Source: BPIH01 sp042408535
GTDB lineage: Bacteria > Chloroflexota > Limnocylindria > Limnocylindrales > CSP1-4
Direction: 5' to 3'
Assembly (NCBI GenBank): GCA_042408535.1
Contig: JBHORA010000146.1
Coordinates: forward strand, 1-64,000
Length of the DNA: 64,000 bases
Within the stretch, counting starts at the first letter, position 1. Each line of letters opens with the position of its first letter. The notes beneath the pieces are model-generated. The model made no database searches and was not told the DNA's origin. It saw only the letters and a program-made list of their open reading frames with translations. Positions 54,153-62,939 of the stretch are shown piece after piece. The translations under genes and the position numbers were made by a program.

Positions 54153-55466
54153 ATGCCCACCTTCCGAGCCCCCCGTGGAACCCGGGATCTCCTGCCGCCC
54201 GAGCGCCGCCGCTTCCTCGCCCTCGAGCGTCTCGCCGCCGACCTTGCCGCCCGCTACGGCTACGAGCCGATCGAAACGCCGCTCTTCGAGCAGACCGCCG
54301 TCTTCGAGCGCGGGGTCGGGGCGACGAGCGACGTCGTCGAGAAGGAGCTCTTCCGCCTGGCGCCGCGGACCGAGGAGACCGAGTCGTGGTCCCTCCGGCC
54401 CGAGGCCACGGCGGGCATCGTCCGGGCCTACGTCCAGCACGGGCTCCAGACCTGGCCCCAGCCAGTCAAGCTCAGCCTCGCGGGACCGATGTTCCGCTAC
54501 GACCGCCCCCAGGCCGGTCGCTACCGCCAGTTCTGGCAGTGGGACGTCGAGGCCATCGGCGATCCGGGTCCGGCCATCGACGCCGAGATCGTCGAGCTCG
54601 GGCTCCGTTTCTTCCGGGAGGCCGGCCTGGTGGAGGTCGAGGTCCTCCTGAACTCGATCGGCGATCCCGCCTGTCGGCCGGCGTACGTCGAGCGCCTTCG
54701 GGCCTACTTCGCCCCCCACGCCTTCGAGCTGCCGGAGCTCGAGCGGCGGCGGCTCGAGACGAACCCGTTGCGGCTCCTCGACTCGAAGGAGCCGGTCATG
54801 GCCCCCCTCGTCGCTGCTGCGCCGAAGGTCGCCGATCACCTCTGCGAGGCGTGCGCCGCCCACTTCGCCGCCGTCCGGGCCCACCTCGACGCCCTCCGGG
54901 TCCCGTACCGGCTCGCCCCGACCCTCGTCCGGGGCCTCGACTACTACACCCGGACCGCCTTCGAGTATTACCTCCCGGGGCGCGAGGGACAGCAACAGGC
55001 GCTCGGTGGCGGCGGCCGCTACGACGGCCTCGTCGAGCTCCTCGGCGGTCGGGCGACACCGGGCATCGGCTTCGCCATCGGTCTCGATCGGACGGTCCTC
55101 GCCCTCGAGGAGCTCGGCCGGATCGAGGCGCCGCCGCGGGGTCCCTTCGCAGTCGTTGTCGGGGCCGACCCCGAGGACACCGTCGTCCGCCTCGCCCTGG
55201 CGACGGAGCTGCGCGCGGCAGGGCTCGCGGCGAGCGCCGACCTCGGCCGCCGCCGGCTCGCTCGCCAGCTCGAGGCAGCGGCTCGGTCGGGAGCCCACTT
55301 CGCCGTCATCGTCGGCGCCATCGAGGGCGCGGCGGACACCGTGGTCGTTCGGGACCTGGAGGCCGGGACGCAGCGGTCGGTGGCTCGGGGCGACCTGGTC
55401 GCCGAGCTCGGCCGGGCGGCCCGGACCCACCGCCACGGCGCCGAGGCCTCGGCGACCGGACCGTGA
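54153..55466 (+). CDS. hisS: Histidyl-tRNA synthetase
   Basis: 437 aa. Class II synthetase. It begins MPTFRAPRGTRDLLP, with motif 2 AGPMFRYDRPQAGRYRQFWQWDVE, histidine motifs LVRGLDYYTRTAFEY and GGGGRYDGLVELLGG, motif 3 GIGFAIGLDRTVLAL, and an anticodon-binding domain (about 328-425). The ATG lies eight bases after TACACT. The stop overlaps the O-methyltransferase start (GTGA). Confidence 0.97.
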   Translation: MPTFRAPRGTRDLLPPERRRFLALERLAADLAARYGYEPIETPLFEQTAVFERGVGATSDVVEKELFRLAPRTEETESWSLRPEATAGIVRAYVQHGLQTWPQPVKLSLAGPMFRYDRPQAGRYRQFWQWDVEAIGDPGPAIDAEIVELGLRFFREAGLVEVEVLLNSIGDPACRPAYVERLRAYFAPHAFELPELERRRLETNPLRLLDSKEPVMAPLVAAAPKVADHLCEACAAHFAAVRAHLDALRVPYRLAPTLVRGLDYYTRTAFEYYLPGREGQQQALGGGGRYDGLVELLGGRATPGIGFAIGLDRTVLALEELGRIEAPPRGPFAVVVGADPEDTVVRLALATELRAAGLAASADLGRRRLARQLEAAARSGAHFAVIVGAIEGAADTVVVRDLEAGTQRSVARGDLVAELGRAARTHRHGAEASATGP

Positions 55467-56125
55467 GCGACGTCGTCGAGCTTCCCGAGCGGCTCGCCGC
55501 CTACATCCGGCGGGTCGGCGTTCGGGACGACCCGCTCCTGGAGCGGCTCCGGGCCGAGACGGCGGCGCTCCCGGAGGCCCAGATGCAGATCTCGCCCGAA
55601 CAGGGGGCCCTCCTCGCCTTCCTCGTCGAGCTGACCGGGGCCCGACGCGCCCTCGAGATCGGGACCTTCACCGGCTACAGTGCCATCGTCGTGGCGCGGG
55701 CCCTCGGTCCGGGAGGTCGCCTCGTCTGCTGCGATCGCTCGCGGGCCTGGACAGGGATCGCCGAGCGCTACTGGACGGAAGCCGGTCTCGCCGACCGGAT
55801 CGAGCTTCGCCTCGGACCGGCCCTCGAGACCCTCGACGCGCTCCTCGCCGAGGGCAGCGCCGACGGCTTCGACTTCGCCTTCATCGACGCCGCCAAGGAC
55901 GAATACCCGGCCTGCTTCGAGCGAGTCATTCGGCTCGTCCGCCCCGGCGGTCTCGTCGCCATCGACAACGTCTTCCTTGACGGGGCCGTCGCCGATCCGA
56001 CGGCCGAGGGCCCGGCCGTCCGGGCGGTCCGGGCCCTGAACGAGCGACTCGCCGCCGACGAGCGGCTCGCCGTCGCCGTCGTCCCGATCCGCGACGGGCT
56101 GACCCTCGTGCGGCGCCGCGTCTGA
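55463..56125 (+). CDS. O-methyltransferase (class I, caffeoyl-CoA/catechol type)
   Basis: 220 aa. SAM motif I ALEIGTFTGYSAIVVARAL, and the metal-site Asp in FAFIDAAKDEY, followed by GGLVAIDNVFLDGAV: the pattern of Mg-dependent O-methyltransferase family 3. In many bacteria this family includes a tRNA uridine-5-oxyacetate methyltransferase (TrmR) as well as small-molecule enzymes. Coupling to hisS (GTGA) makes an RNA target attractive but unproven. Confidence 0.87.
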   Translation: MSDVVELPERLAAYIRRVGVRDDPLLERLRAETAALPEAQMQISPEQGALLAFLVELTGARRALEIGTFTGYSAIVVARALGPGGRLVCCDRSRAWTGIAERYWTEAGLADRIELRLGPALETLDALLAEGSADGFDFAFIDAAKDEYPACFERVIRLVRPGGLVAIDNVFLDGAVADPTAEGPAVRAVRALNERLAADERLAVAVVPIRDGLTLVRRRV

Positions 56126-56190
56126 GCCGCCCATCGGGGCCTCGGCGGGGCGTTGGGTCCGAGACCCGGGTCCCAGACCCGGCGGCCGGC

Positions 56191-56196
56191 TACCAT
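56191..56196 (+). promoter_or_regulatory. Leaderless-type -10 TACCAT for aspS
   Basis: TACCAT ends seven bases before the ATG at 56204. The alternative ATG at 56195 overlaps the hexamer itself, which favours 56204. Confidence 0.5.
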
Positions 56197-56203
56197 GGCC
56201 GGC

Positions 56204-58105
56204 ATGACGAGCCCATCCCCCACCACGACGGCGTCCCTCGCCACCCCCTACCGAACCCACACCTGCGGGGAGCTCCGGGGAGCGGACGCCGGCTGCCGGG
56301 CCCGCCTCGCCGGCTGGGTCCACCGCCGACGCGACCACGGGCAGCTCATCTTCCTCGACCTCCGCGACCGCTACGGGATCACCCAGGTCGTCGTCGACCG
56401 GGCGGCCGCCCCCGAGGCCCACGCCGTCGCCGAGCGGGTCCGGGTCGAATACGTCGTCGTCGCCGAGGGCGAAATCGCCCGGCGCCTGCCGGGGACCGAA
56501 AACCCGCGCCTGGCGACGGGGGAGGTCGAGCTTCGAGCGACGGGCCTGACGATCCTCTCCGAAGCGAAGACACCGCCCTTCTACATCAACGAGCCCGAAG
56601 CCCCGATCGAGGAGAGCCTCCGCCTCAAGTACCGCTACCTCGATCTCCGGCGGGAGCCGATGCGCGACCGGCTCCTCCTCCGGAGCCGCCTCGTGGCCGC
56701 CATCCGCGACGTCCACCACGCCCACGGCTTCGTCGAGATCGAGACCCCGATGCTCATCAAGAGCACGCCCGAGGGTGCCCGCGACTTCATCGTCCCCTCG
56801 CGCCTCCAGCCGGGGACCGTCTACGCCCTCCCCCAGAGCCCGCAGCAGCTGAAGCAGATCCTCATGGTCGCCGGGCTCGACCGCTACTTCCAGATCGCCC
56901 GCTGCTTCCGGGACGAGGACCTCCGTGGGGATCGGCAGCCGGAGTTCACCCAGCTCGACCTCGAGATGAGCTTCGTCGACGAGCCGACGGTCATGGCGAC
57001 CGTTGAAGCCATCGTCGTCGAGGTGACGCGGCGGGTCGTTCCGGAGCGGCCGATCGTCGCCATCCCCTTCCCGCGCTTCACCTACGACGAGGTCCTCGAA
57101 CGCTTCGGGACCGACAAGCCCGACCTCCGCTTCGGGCTCGAGCTCGTCGATCTCGCGCCGGCCCTTCGGGACGCCGAAGGCAACCCAGCTTCGGGGCTCC
57201 GGGTCTTTGATGAGACCCTCGCCGCCGGCGGCCGGGTGAAGGGGCTCGTCGTCCCGGGTCGGGGCGACGCCTCGCGCCGGGAGATCGACGAGCTCGCCGG
57301 GATCGCTCGGGCGGCGGGGGCCGGCGGTCTCATCCACCTTGCGGTCGAGGAGGCCGGGGCTTTCCGCTCGCCGATCGCGAAGCACCTCCGGCCGGCCGTC
57401 GGAGCGGCGATGATCGAGAGGGTCGGGGCGTCTCCGGGCGACCTCGTCCTCGTCGTCGCAGCGCCGACGGCCATCGCCAACGCGGCCCTCGGGCGGCTCC
57501 GCTCGGAGCTCGGTGCCCGCCTCGGGCTCGCCGATCCCGACGCCCTCGCCTACGGTTGGATCCACCGCTTTCCGATGTACGAGTGGGATCCCGAGAACCG
57601 GCGCTGGGACGCCGTCCACAATCCCTTCAGCGGGGTCGTGCCCGAGGACGAACCGCTCCTGACGACGGCCTCGGGTGATCTCTCACTCCGGAGCCCGGAC
57701 GACCCAGCCGGTCGGGCCCGAGCCCTTCAGTACGACCTCGTCTTGAACGGCTGGGAGCTCGGCGGTGGCTCGGTCCGGATCTGGCGGCGCGACCTCCTCG
57801 AGCGGAGCTTCGCCCTCCAGGGCCACGACCCTGCGGCCGCCCGGGCGAAGTTCGGGGCCCTCCTGGAAGCCTTCGAGTACGGGGCGCCGCCCCACGGCGG
57901 GATCGCCCTCGGGATCGACCGCTGGGCCGCCCTCCTCGCCCGCCAGACGAACATCCGGGAGGTCATGGCCTTCCCGAAGACGCAGTCGGGGAGCGACCTC
58001 ATGCTCGAGGCCCCGTCGCCGCCGGATCCGGCCCAGCTCGAGGAGCTCGGGCTCCGCTACGTCGGACCGCCGAAGAGCCGATCCGAGCGCCCGGGGACCG
58101 AGTGA
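56204..58105 (+). CDS. aspS: Aspartyl-tRNA synthetase
   Basis: 633 aa, the size of bacterial-type AspRS. OB-fold anticodon domain (GWVHRRRDHGQLIFLDLRDRYG), class II motif 1 FVEIETPMLIKSTPEGARDF, motif 2 FQIARCFRDEDLRGDRQPEFTQLDLEMSF, a GAD-type insertion (about 290-410), and motif 3 GIALGIDRWAALL. Whether it is discriminating or also charges tRNA-Asn depends on residues I cannot assess without alignment. Its stop overlaps the EamA gene as GTGA. Confidence 0.97.
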   Translation: MTSPSPTTTASLATPYRTHTCGELRGADAGCRARLAGWVHRRRDHGQLIFLDLRDRYGITQVVVDRAAAPEAHAVAERVRVEYVVVAEGEIARRLPGTENPRLATGEVELRATGLTILSEAKTPPFYINEPEAPIEESLRLKYRYLDLRREPMRDRLLLRSRLVAAIRDVHHAHGFVEIETPMLIKSTPEGARDFIVPSRLQPGTVYALPQSPQQLKQILMVAGLDRYFQIARCFRDEDLRGDRQPEFTQLDLEMSFVDEPTVMATVEAIVVEVTRRVVPERPIVAIPFPRFTYDEVLERFGTDKPDLRFGLELVDLAPALRDAEGNPASGLRVFDETLAAGGRVKGLVVPGRGDASRREIDELAGIARAAGAGGLIHLAVEEAGAFRSPIAKHLRPAVGAAMIERVGASPGDLVLVVAAPTAIANAALGRLRSELGARLGLADPDALAYGWIHRFPMYEWDPENRRWDAVHNPFSGVVPEDEPLLTTASGDLSLRSPDDPAGRARALQYDLVLNGWELGGGSVRIWRRDLLERSFALQGHDPAAARAKFGALLEAFEYGAPPHGGIALGIDRWAALLARQTNIREVMAFPKTQSGSDLMLEAPSPPDPAQLEELGLRYVGPPKSRSERPGTE

Positions 58106-59094
58106 CCCTCCTCGGCCTCCTCGCCGCTCGGCCTCGGCTCGCGGCGCTGCTCGGGGCGCTCTCGATCGCCACATCGGGCGTCTTCTACCGCTACGCTGCG
58201 GTCAGCCCCGAGACGGGGGCCTTCTTCCGGGCCCTCTACGGGCTGCCGCTTCTCGGGCTCGTCGCCTGGGCCGAGGTTCGGCGCTTCGGGCCGCTGCCGC
58301 CCTCGGCCGTCGCCGCGGCAGCCGTGGCGGGGCTCTGCTTCGCCGCCGACCTCGCCCTTTGGCACCACGCCATCGAGGCCGTCGGGGTCGGGCTGGCAAC
58401 GGTCCTCGCCAACCTCCAGGTCGTCCTCGTCGGTGCCGTCGCCTGGCGGCTCGGCGGCGAACGACCGAGCTCGGCCGTCCTGGCGAGCCTCCCCCTTGTC
58501 CTCGTCGGCGTCGTCGCCATCTCCGGTGTCCTCGAGACCGGTGCTTACGGCTCCGATCCCGTCGCCGGCGTCGTCTTGGGCCTCGGCGCCGCGGCGGCGT
58601 ACGCGGCGTACCTCCTCGTCATCCGTCGGGTCGGTCGAACGGCCAGAGGTCCTGCCCTGCCGGTCTTCGTCTCGACGGCGACGACGGCGGGCGCCGCCCT
58701 CGCCATCGGTCTCCTCGTCGGGCGGCTCGATCTCGCTCCGAGCTGGCCGGCGCACGCCTGGCTCGCCGTCCTCGGTCTGACGGTCCAGGCGGCAAGCTAC
58801 CTCTTCATCGTCACCTCGCTGCCGCGCCTGCCGGCCGTCGTCGCGTCGATCATCCTCCTCGCGCAGCCCGTCGGGAGCGTCGTCCTCGGGGTCGTCCTTC
58901 TCGGCGAGGCGCCCTCGATCCTCCAGACCATCGGGGTCGGGCTCGTCCTCGGTGGGATCGCCGTCGCCGGCCGTCTCGGCAGCCGGGTCGAGGAGGTGCT
59001 TCGGGCCCGGATCGGCCGCGTCGGTCGCGCCTCGGGCCGGGGCCTCGACGAGGCGACGGGCGGCTCCTCCGGCTGGCCGGCGGGGCCGGGCTAG
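58102..59094 (+). CDS. EamA/DMT-family transporter
   Basis: 330 aa with ten hydrophobic segments in two five-helix EamA repeats (about 5-140 and 150-290), for example LLGALSIATSGVFYRYAAVSPETGAFFRALYG and the second-repeat SIILLAQPVGSVVLGVVLLGE. The C-terminal 35 residues are basic and disordered. The family exports metabolites or amino acids; the substrate is unknown. GTG start overlaps aspS (GTGA). It ends eight bases before the convergent MobA-like gene. Confidence 0.88.
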   Translation: MTLLGLLAARPRLAALLGALSIATSGVFYRYAAVSPETGAFFRALYGLPLLGLVAWAEVRRFGPLPPSAVAAAAVAGLCFAADLALWHHAIEAVGVGLATVLANLQVVLVGAVAWRLGGERPSSAVLASLPLVLVGVVAISGVLETGAYGSDPVAGVVLGLGAAAAYAAYLLVIRRVGRTARGPALPVFVSTATTAGAALAIGLLVGRLDLAPSWPAHAWLAVLGLTVQAASYLFIVTSLPRLPAVVASIILLAQPVGSVVLGVVLLGEAPSILQTIGVGLVLGGIAVAGRLGSRVEEVLRARIGRVGRASGRGLDEATGGSSGWPAGPG

Positions 59095-59102
59095 GTGTTG
59101 GG

Positions 59103-59780
59103 CTACCCGCTTGGGATCCGCTCCCCGCTCGGGCCCGGATCGGCGGGGTCGGCCTCGGTGATCGCCTCGCCCCACTCGTGCACGTGGCCCGCGGCCGGGG
59201 CGAGGGGGCCAACGTAGGGTGGCAGGGCATCGGGCGGAATCGAGGCGTCGTGGGCGGTCCCGGGATCGCCGAGCTCGAGGGCCTGGACGAGGGCACCGCT
59301 CCCTCGAATCGCCGCCTCGAGGGTCGTGTCGGGCGGAAGGGCGCTCCAGGCGTCGAGGACCGCGCGAGGAACGAGGACCGGCCAGCCCGGTCGGCCAGCG
59401 TAGGCGGGTCGGAGGACGGCCTCCCGGGTTGTGCCGTGGGCTTCGATGAGGGAGGTGACCGTTTCGGGATCGACCCAGGCCATGGCGACGGGCCAGAGGA
59501 GGACGGCCTCGGTCTCCTCGACGATCGACGTCGCCTGGGCAAGGCCGACGAGGGCCGCGGCGACCCGATCGGCGGGCGTCGGTAGGTCGGGGAGGGCGGC
59601 CACTTCGGCCCCGGCGAGGACTGCCGCCAGGCGACCGTCGGGATCGGGGCCGACGACGACCGTCGGGACGGCACCGCCGGACCAGGCGACGTCGACGATC
59701 CGCCGGAGGCAGCTCGTGCCCCCGGCCGGCGCGAGGGCAGCATCGGGATCCGGGGTGAGGATGAGGGCGGCGACGGTCAT
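59103..59780 (-). CDS. MobA/MocA-like nucleotidyltransferase fold protein, motifs degenerate
   Basis: 225 aa. The overall pattern (VAALIL..., then VDPETVTSLIEAH, AYAGRPGWPVLVPRAVLDAW, LELGDPGTAHDAS) matches MobA-like NTP transferases. However, the N-terminal GxxxRMG nucleotide loop is not recognisable (LTPDPDAALAPAGG), and the metal-binding Asp of the PxDxPL motif reads PVAMAW. It may therefore be inactive as a nucleotidyltransferase. The ATG is at 59780; a TAGACT hexamer lies upstream at 59853-59848. Divergent from nifS. Confidence 0.72.
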   Translation of the reverse strand: MTVAALILTPDPDAALAPAGGTSCLRRIVDVAWSGGAVPTVVVGPDPDGRLAAVLAGAEVAALPDLPTPADRVAAALVGLAQATSIVEETEAVLLWPVAMAWVDPETVTSLIEAHGTTREAVLRPAYAGRPGWPVLVPRAVLDAWSALPPDTTLEAAIRGSGALVQALELGDPGTAHDASIPPDALPPYVGPLAPAAGHVHEWGEAITEADPADPGPSGERIPSG

Positions 59781-59847
59781 GCGGCGAGCGGCCTCCGTCG
59801 AGTGGTTCGACCCTCGTGCCAGGGCAGATGGAACTCGTGGTGGGCCG

Positions 59848-59853
59848 AGTCTA
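59848..59853 (-). promoter_or_regulatory. -10-like TAGACT for the MobA-like gene
   Basis: On the minus strand TAGACT lies 67 bases before the ATG at 59780, so this gene would have a leader unlike its divergent neighbour nifS. Confidence 0.35.
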
Positions 59854-59924
59854 GCCGACCGTCGGAGGGCGCGACGGCCCGCAGCGTCGTCCGGGCGCCC
59901 GCCGGGAGCCCGGGAGGTCGGGCG

Positions 59925-59930
59925 TACAAT
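59925..59930 (+). promoter_or_regulatory. Leaderless-type -10 TACAAT for nifS
   Basis: TACAAT ends nine bases before the ATG at 59940. Confidence 0.5.
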
Positions 59931-59939
59931 CGAGCCTCC

Positions 59940-61124
59940 ATGGCCGTCTACCTCGACCACGCCGCGACGACGCCCCTCCGGCCGGAGGTTCTCGAGGCGA
60001 TGCTCCCGTACCTGACGGAGCACTTCGGGAATCCGTCCTCGCCGCACCGCTTCGGGCGGGCAGCCCGGGCCGGTCTCGACGCAGCCCGGGAGCGGATGGC
60101 GGCCCGCCTGAACGCCGAGCCGCGGGAGCTCGTCTTCACCTCGGGGGGCACGGAGGCGAACAACCTGGCCGTGAAGGGGGCGGCCTGGGTCGGCAGGGCT
60201 CGGGGGAACCAGATTTTGACGAGCCCGATCGAGCACCACTCCGTCGGCGACAGTCTTGCCTACCTCGAGAAGTTCGGCTTCGAGATCGTCACCCTCGGCG
60301 TCGACCGCTACGGGCGGGTCGATCCCGACGAGGTCGAGGCTCGACTCGGGGAGCGAACGATCCTCGTCTCGATCATGCTCGCCAACAACGAGGTCGGGAC
60401 GATCGAGCCGATCGCCGAGATCGCCCGGCGGGTCCGAGCCCGGCGGGGCGTCCTCTTCCACGTCGACGCCGTCGCCGCCGCCCCGCACGTGGCCGTCGAC
60501 GTCCGGGCCCTCGATGTCGACCTCTTGACGCTGAGCGCCCACAAGTTCGAGGGACCGAAGGGGGCCGGCCTCCTCTACATCCGGCGGGGCGTCCACATCC
60601 TCGCCCAGCAGCAAGGCGGAACCCAGGAACGGTACCGGCGGGCAGGGACCGAGGACGTGGCGGCGATCGTCGGGATGGCCGTCGCCTACGACCTCGCCTG
60701 CGAGGAGCGGGCGACCGTCGGCGGCCGGCTCCGGCGGGCCGCTGAGCGCCTCCTCCGGACCCTCCGTGCCGAGCCGGGGGTGGAGGCGACCGGGCATCCG
60801 AAGGAGCGTCTGCCGGGCCTCGTCTCGATCGTCGTCCCCGGGGTCGATGGCGCCGAGCTCGTCATGGCCCTCGATCTGGCCGGGATCGCCGTCTCGACGG
60901 GCTCGGCCTGCACGACCGGCTCGACGGAGCCGAGCCACGTCCTGACGGCGATGGGCTACCCGGCCGACGAGGCGCGGGGGGCGCTCCGGATCTCCCTCGG
61001 CCGGACGACGACGGACGCCGAGCTCGAGACGGCAGCGGCCGAGATTCGGGCCGCCATCGCTCGCTTCCGGGCGACGGCCGCAGGGGAGCCGCGCCTCGAT
61101 CGGGAGGCGGTCGGGGGGCGATGA
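59940..61124 (+). CDS. nifS: Cysteine desulfurase (NifS/IscS type)
   Basis: 394 aa. Takes sulphur from cysteine for Fe-S clusters and thio-tRNA. It starts MAVYLDHAATTPLRPEVLEAM, has TSGGTEANNLA, LANNEVGTIEP, PLP lysine K202 in LSAHKFEGPKG, and catalytic Cys324 in GSACTTGSTEPSHVL on a short class-I-type loop. The next gene is mnmA, the usual sulphur acceptor, joined by an ATGA overlap. A single polypeptide supplies both steps here since no iscU is near. Confidence 0.94.
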   Translation: MAVYLDHAATTPLRPEVLEAMLPYLTEHFGNPSSPHRFGRAARAGLDAARERMAARLNAEPRELVFTSGGTEANNLAVKGAAWVGRARGNQILTSPIEHHSVGDSLAYLEKFGFEIVTLGVDRYGRVDPDEVEARLGERTILVSIMLANNEVGTIEPIAEIARRVRARRGVLFHVDAVAAAPHVAVDVRALDVDLLTLSAHKFEGPKGAGLLYIRRGVHILAQQQGGTQERYRRAGTEDVAAIVGMAVAYDLACEERATVGGRLRRAAERLLRTLRAEPGVEATGHPKERLPGLVSIVVPGVDGAELVMALDLAGIAVSTGSACTTGSTEPSHVLTAMGYPADEARGALRISLGRTTTDAELETAAAEIRAAIARFRATAAGEPRLDREAVGGR

Positions 61125-62332
61125 GCCGGATCCTCGTCGCCATGTCGGGCGGCGTCGACTCGTCCGTGGCGGCCGCCCTCGTCCGCGATTCGGGGGCCGA
61201 GACGGTCGGGGTGTGGCTCCGCCTCCACTCCCTCGCTGACGCCGCCTCGGAGTATCGGCGCTCGTGCTGCTCCCTCGATGCCGCCGACGACGCTCGCCGG
61301 GTCGCCGAGCAGCTCGGCATTCCCTTCTACATCCTCAACCTGGAGGCCGAGTTCGCAGCTGGCGTCCTCGACCCCTTCGCCGATGCCTACCTCGCCGGCC
61401 GAACCCCGAGCCCCTGCGTCGAGTGCAACAGCGTCGTCAAGTTCGGAGCCCTCCTCGGTCGAGCCCGGGCCCGCTTCGACTGCGAGGCCGTCGCCACCGG
61501 CCACTACGCCCGCCTCGCGACCGTCGCCGGTCCGACCGGCCCGGAGGTCCGACTTCTCCGGGCCCGGGACCCGGACAAGGACCAGACCTACTTCCTCTAC
61601 GCCCTCGGCCAGGAGCAGCTCCGCCACGTCCGCTTTCCCCTTGGCGAGCTCACGAAGGGCGAGGTCCGGGCGATCGCCCGGCGGCTCGGGCTGGCGACGG
61701 CCGACAAGCCCGACAGCCAGGAGCTCTGCTTCGCTCCCTCCGGCGACCACCTTGCCGTCCTGGCCGAGCGCCGCGGTTGGCGGCCGACGCCCGGTCCGAT
61801 CCTCGATCGTGACGGGCGCCAGGTCGGGACCCATCCGGGGGCCGCCGCCTTCACCGTCGGTCAGCGGCGGGGCGTCGGGGTCGCCCTCGGGGAGCCGCGG
61901 TTCGTGGCGGAGGTCGACCCTGCCCGAAACCTCATCCAGCTCGGGCGGCGCGAGGACCTCGAGGCTCGGTCCTTCTGGCTCGAGGACGTCTCCTTCGTCG
62001 CCGGCAGGCCGCCGGCGGGCGAGCCCGACGGTAGCTTCCGGGCCGAGGTCCGGATCCGCCATCGCGGGCGCCTCGCCCCGGCGACCGTCCGACCCGCGTC
62101 GGGCCCTTTTGGTCCCCCAGCCGGCGAGGGCCTCTGGCACGTGGAGCTGGCCGAGCCGCTCTGGGCGCCGGCACCCGGACAGGCCTGCGTCTTCTATGCC
62201 GGCGACGTCGTCCTTGGCGGGGGGCGGATCAGCCGAGGTAAGGTTCGGGCGACCGACGACGGCAGCGCCTCGGTCGGTCCCGCCCATCGGTCGGCGGCGG
62301 CGACCGCGGGCGCCGACGGAGCCCGGCCATGA
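61121..62332 (+). CDS. mnmA: tRNA-specific 2-thiouridylase MnmA
   Basis: 403 aa. Thiolates U34 of tRNA Lys, Glu and Gln using sulphur from NifS. PP-loop SGGVDSS at 9-15; C99/C102 in PSPCVECN; second active Cys at 203 in DSQELCFAPSGD; FTVGQRRGVGVALGEPRFV in the C-terminal domain. A CCS cluster (49-51) sits after the first domain. The last 25 residues are Ala-rich and disordered. Overlaps nifS (ATGA) and the small membrane gene (ATGA). Confidence 0.95.
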   Translation: MSRILVAMSGGVDSSVAAALVRDSGAETVGVWLRLHSLADAASEYRRSCCSLDAADDARRVAEQLGIPFYILNLEAEFAAGVLDPFADAYLAGRTPSPCVECNSVVKFGALLGRARARFDCEAVATGHYARLATVAGPTGPEVRLLRARDPDKDQTYFLYALGQEQLRHVRFPLGELTKGEVRAIARRLGLATADKPDSQELCFAPSGDHLAVLAERRGWRPTPGPILDRDGRQVGTHPGAAAFTVGQRRGVGVALGEPRFVAEVDPARNLIQLGRREDLEARSFWLEDVSFVAGRPPAGEPDGSFRAEVRIRHRGRLAPATVRPASGPFGPPAGEGLWHVELAEPLWAPAPGQACVFYAGDVVLGGGRISRGKVRATDDGSASVGPAHRSAAATAGADGARP

Positions 62333-62604
62333 TCGAGCCGGCCGTCGTCGTCGCCGCCGTTCTCGGCGTCTTCCACGCCGCCGTCTACGTCGCCATCCGG
62401 GGTGGCGCCGGGGCTCGCCTGCCGCTCCTCGTCCTCGCGGCCGTCGTCGGGGCCTGGGCCGGCGATGCCATCGGCCGCAGGCTCGGGATCGATCTTCTCC
62501 GGCTCGGGGATGTCCGTCTCGTGAGCGCCTCCATCGTCGCCTGGATCGGGATCGGTCTGGCCGAGCTCGTCGCCGTCCTCGGCCCCACCCGGAGTCGGGC
62601 GTGA
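62329..62604 (+). CDS. Small membrane protein of unknown function
   Basis: 91 aa with three hydrophobic segments (about 6-24, 29-47 and 64-84). Family not recognised. ATG overlaps mnmA by four bases and its stop overlaps the next gene as GTGA, so it is expressed with the nifS-mnmA group. Confidence 0.65.
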   Translation: MIEPAVVVAAVLGVFHAAVYVAIRGGAGARLPLLVLAAVVGAWAGDAIGRRLGIDLLRLGDVRLVSASIVAWIGIGLAELVAVLGPTRSRA

Positions 62605-62834
62605 GCGGTTCGGCCCCGGCCGGGAATCGGGAGCCGAGCGTGGATCGTGCCCCGCTGGCCCCGGTCCCCTCGACGATCCGAGGATCCCTGGCCGGGCTGG
62701 CGGACCTGGCGGCCGCCCTCCGGGATCCCGGCTCGGCCGTCTCGAGCTTCGTTCGGGGCCTGACGGTCGGCATCCTCGTCGGGGCAGGGATCGTCGGCTC
62801 GTGGCTCTGGCGGCGCCGTCGGGTACGGCCCTGA
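62601..62834 (+). CDS. Small single-pass membrane protein
   Basis: 77 aa. A polar, proline-rich first half and one hydrophobic segment (about 51-69) ending in RRRRVRP. Not recognised. It is the last member of the coupled nifS-mnmA group and ends 105 bases before alaS. A short coding call; support comes mainly from the GTGA overlap. Confidence 0.5.
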   Translation: MSGSAPAGNREPSVDRAPLAPVPSTIRGSLAGLADLAAALRDPGSAVSSFVRGLTVGILVGAGIVGSWLWRRRRVRP

Positions 62835-62926
62835 AGCGGGCGAGCGGCGGGCCATCCAGCGGCCCATCCTCGTCGCGCGATCCCTCTCCGCGACGGCGCC
62901 GCGCCTCAGGGGCGAGATCCCTTTGG

Positions 62927-62932
62927 TACCGT
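62927..62932 (+). promoter_or_regulatory. Leaderless-type -10 TACCGT for alaS
   Basis: TACCGT ends seven bases before the ATG at 62940. Confidence 0.5.
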
Positions 62933-62939
62933 TAGGGCG

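Noticed and set aside
56126..56203. T-box riboswitch upstream of the synthetase genes hisS, aspS and alaS
   Set aside because: The upstream gaps are short and a -10-like hexamer sits directly before each start, leaving no room for a T-box leader.
59801..59825. A second tRNA suggested by GGTTCGA
   Set aside because: No acceptor or anticodon stem can be formed around it.
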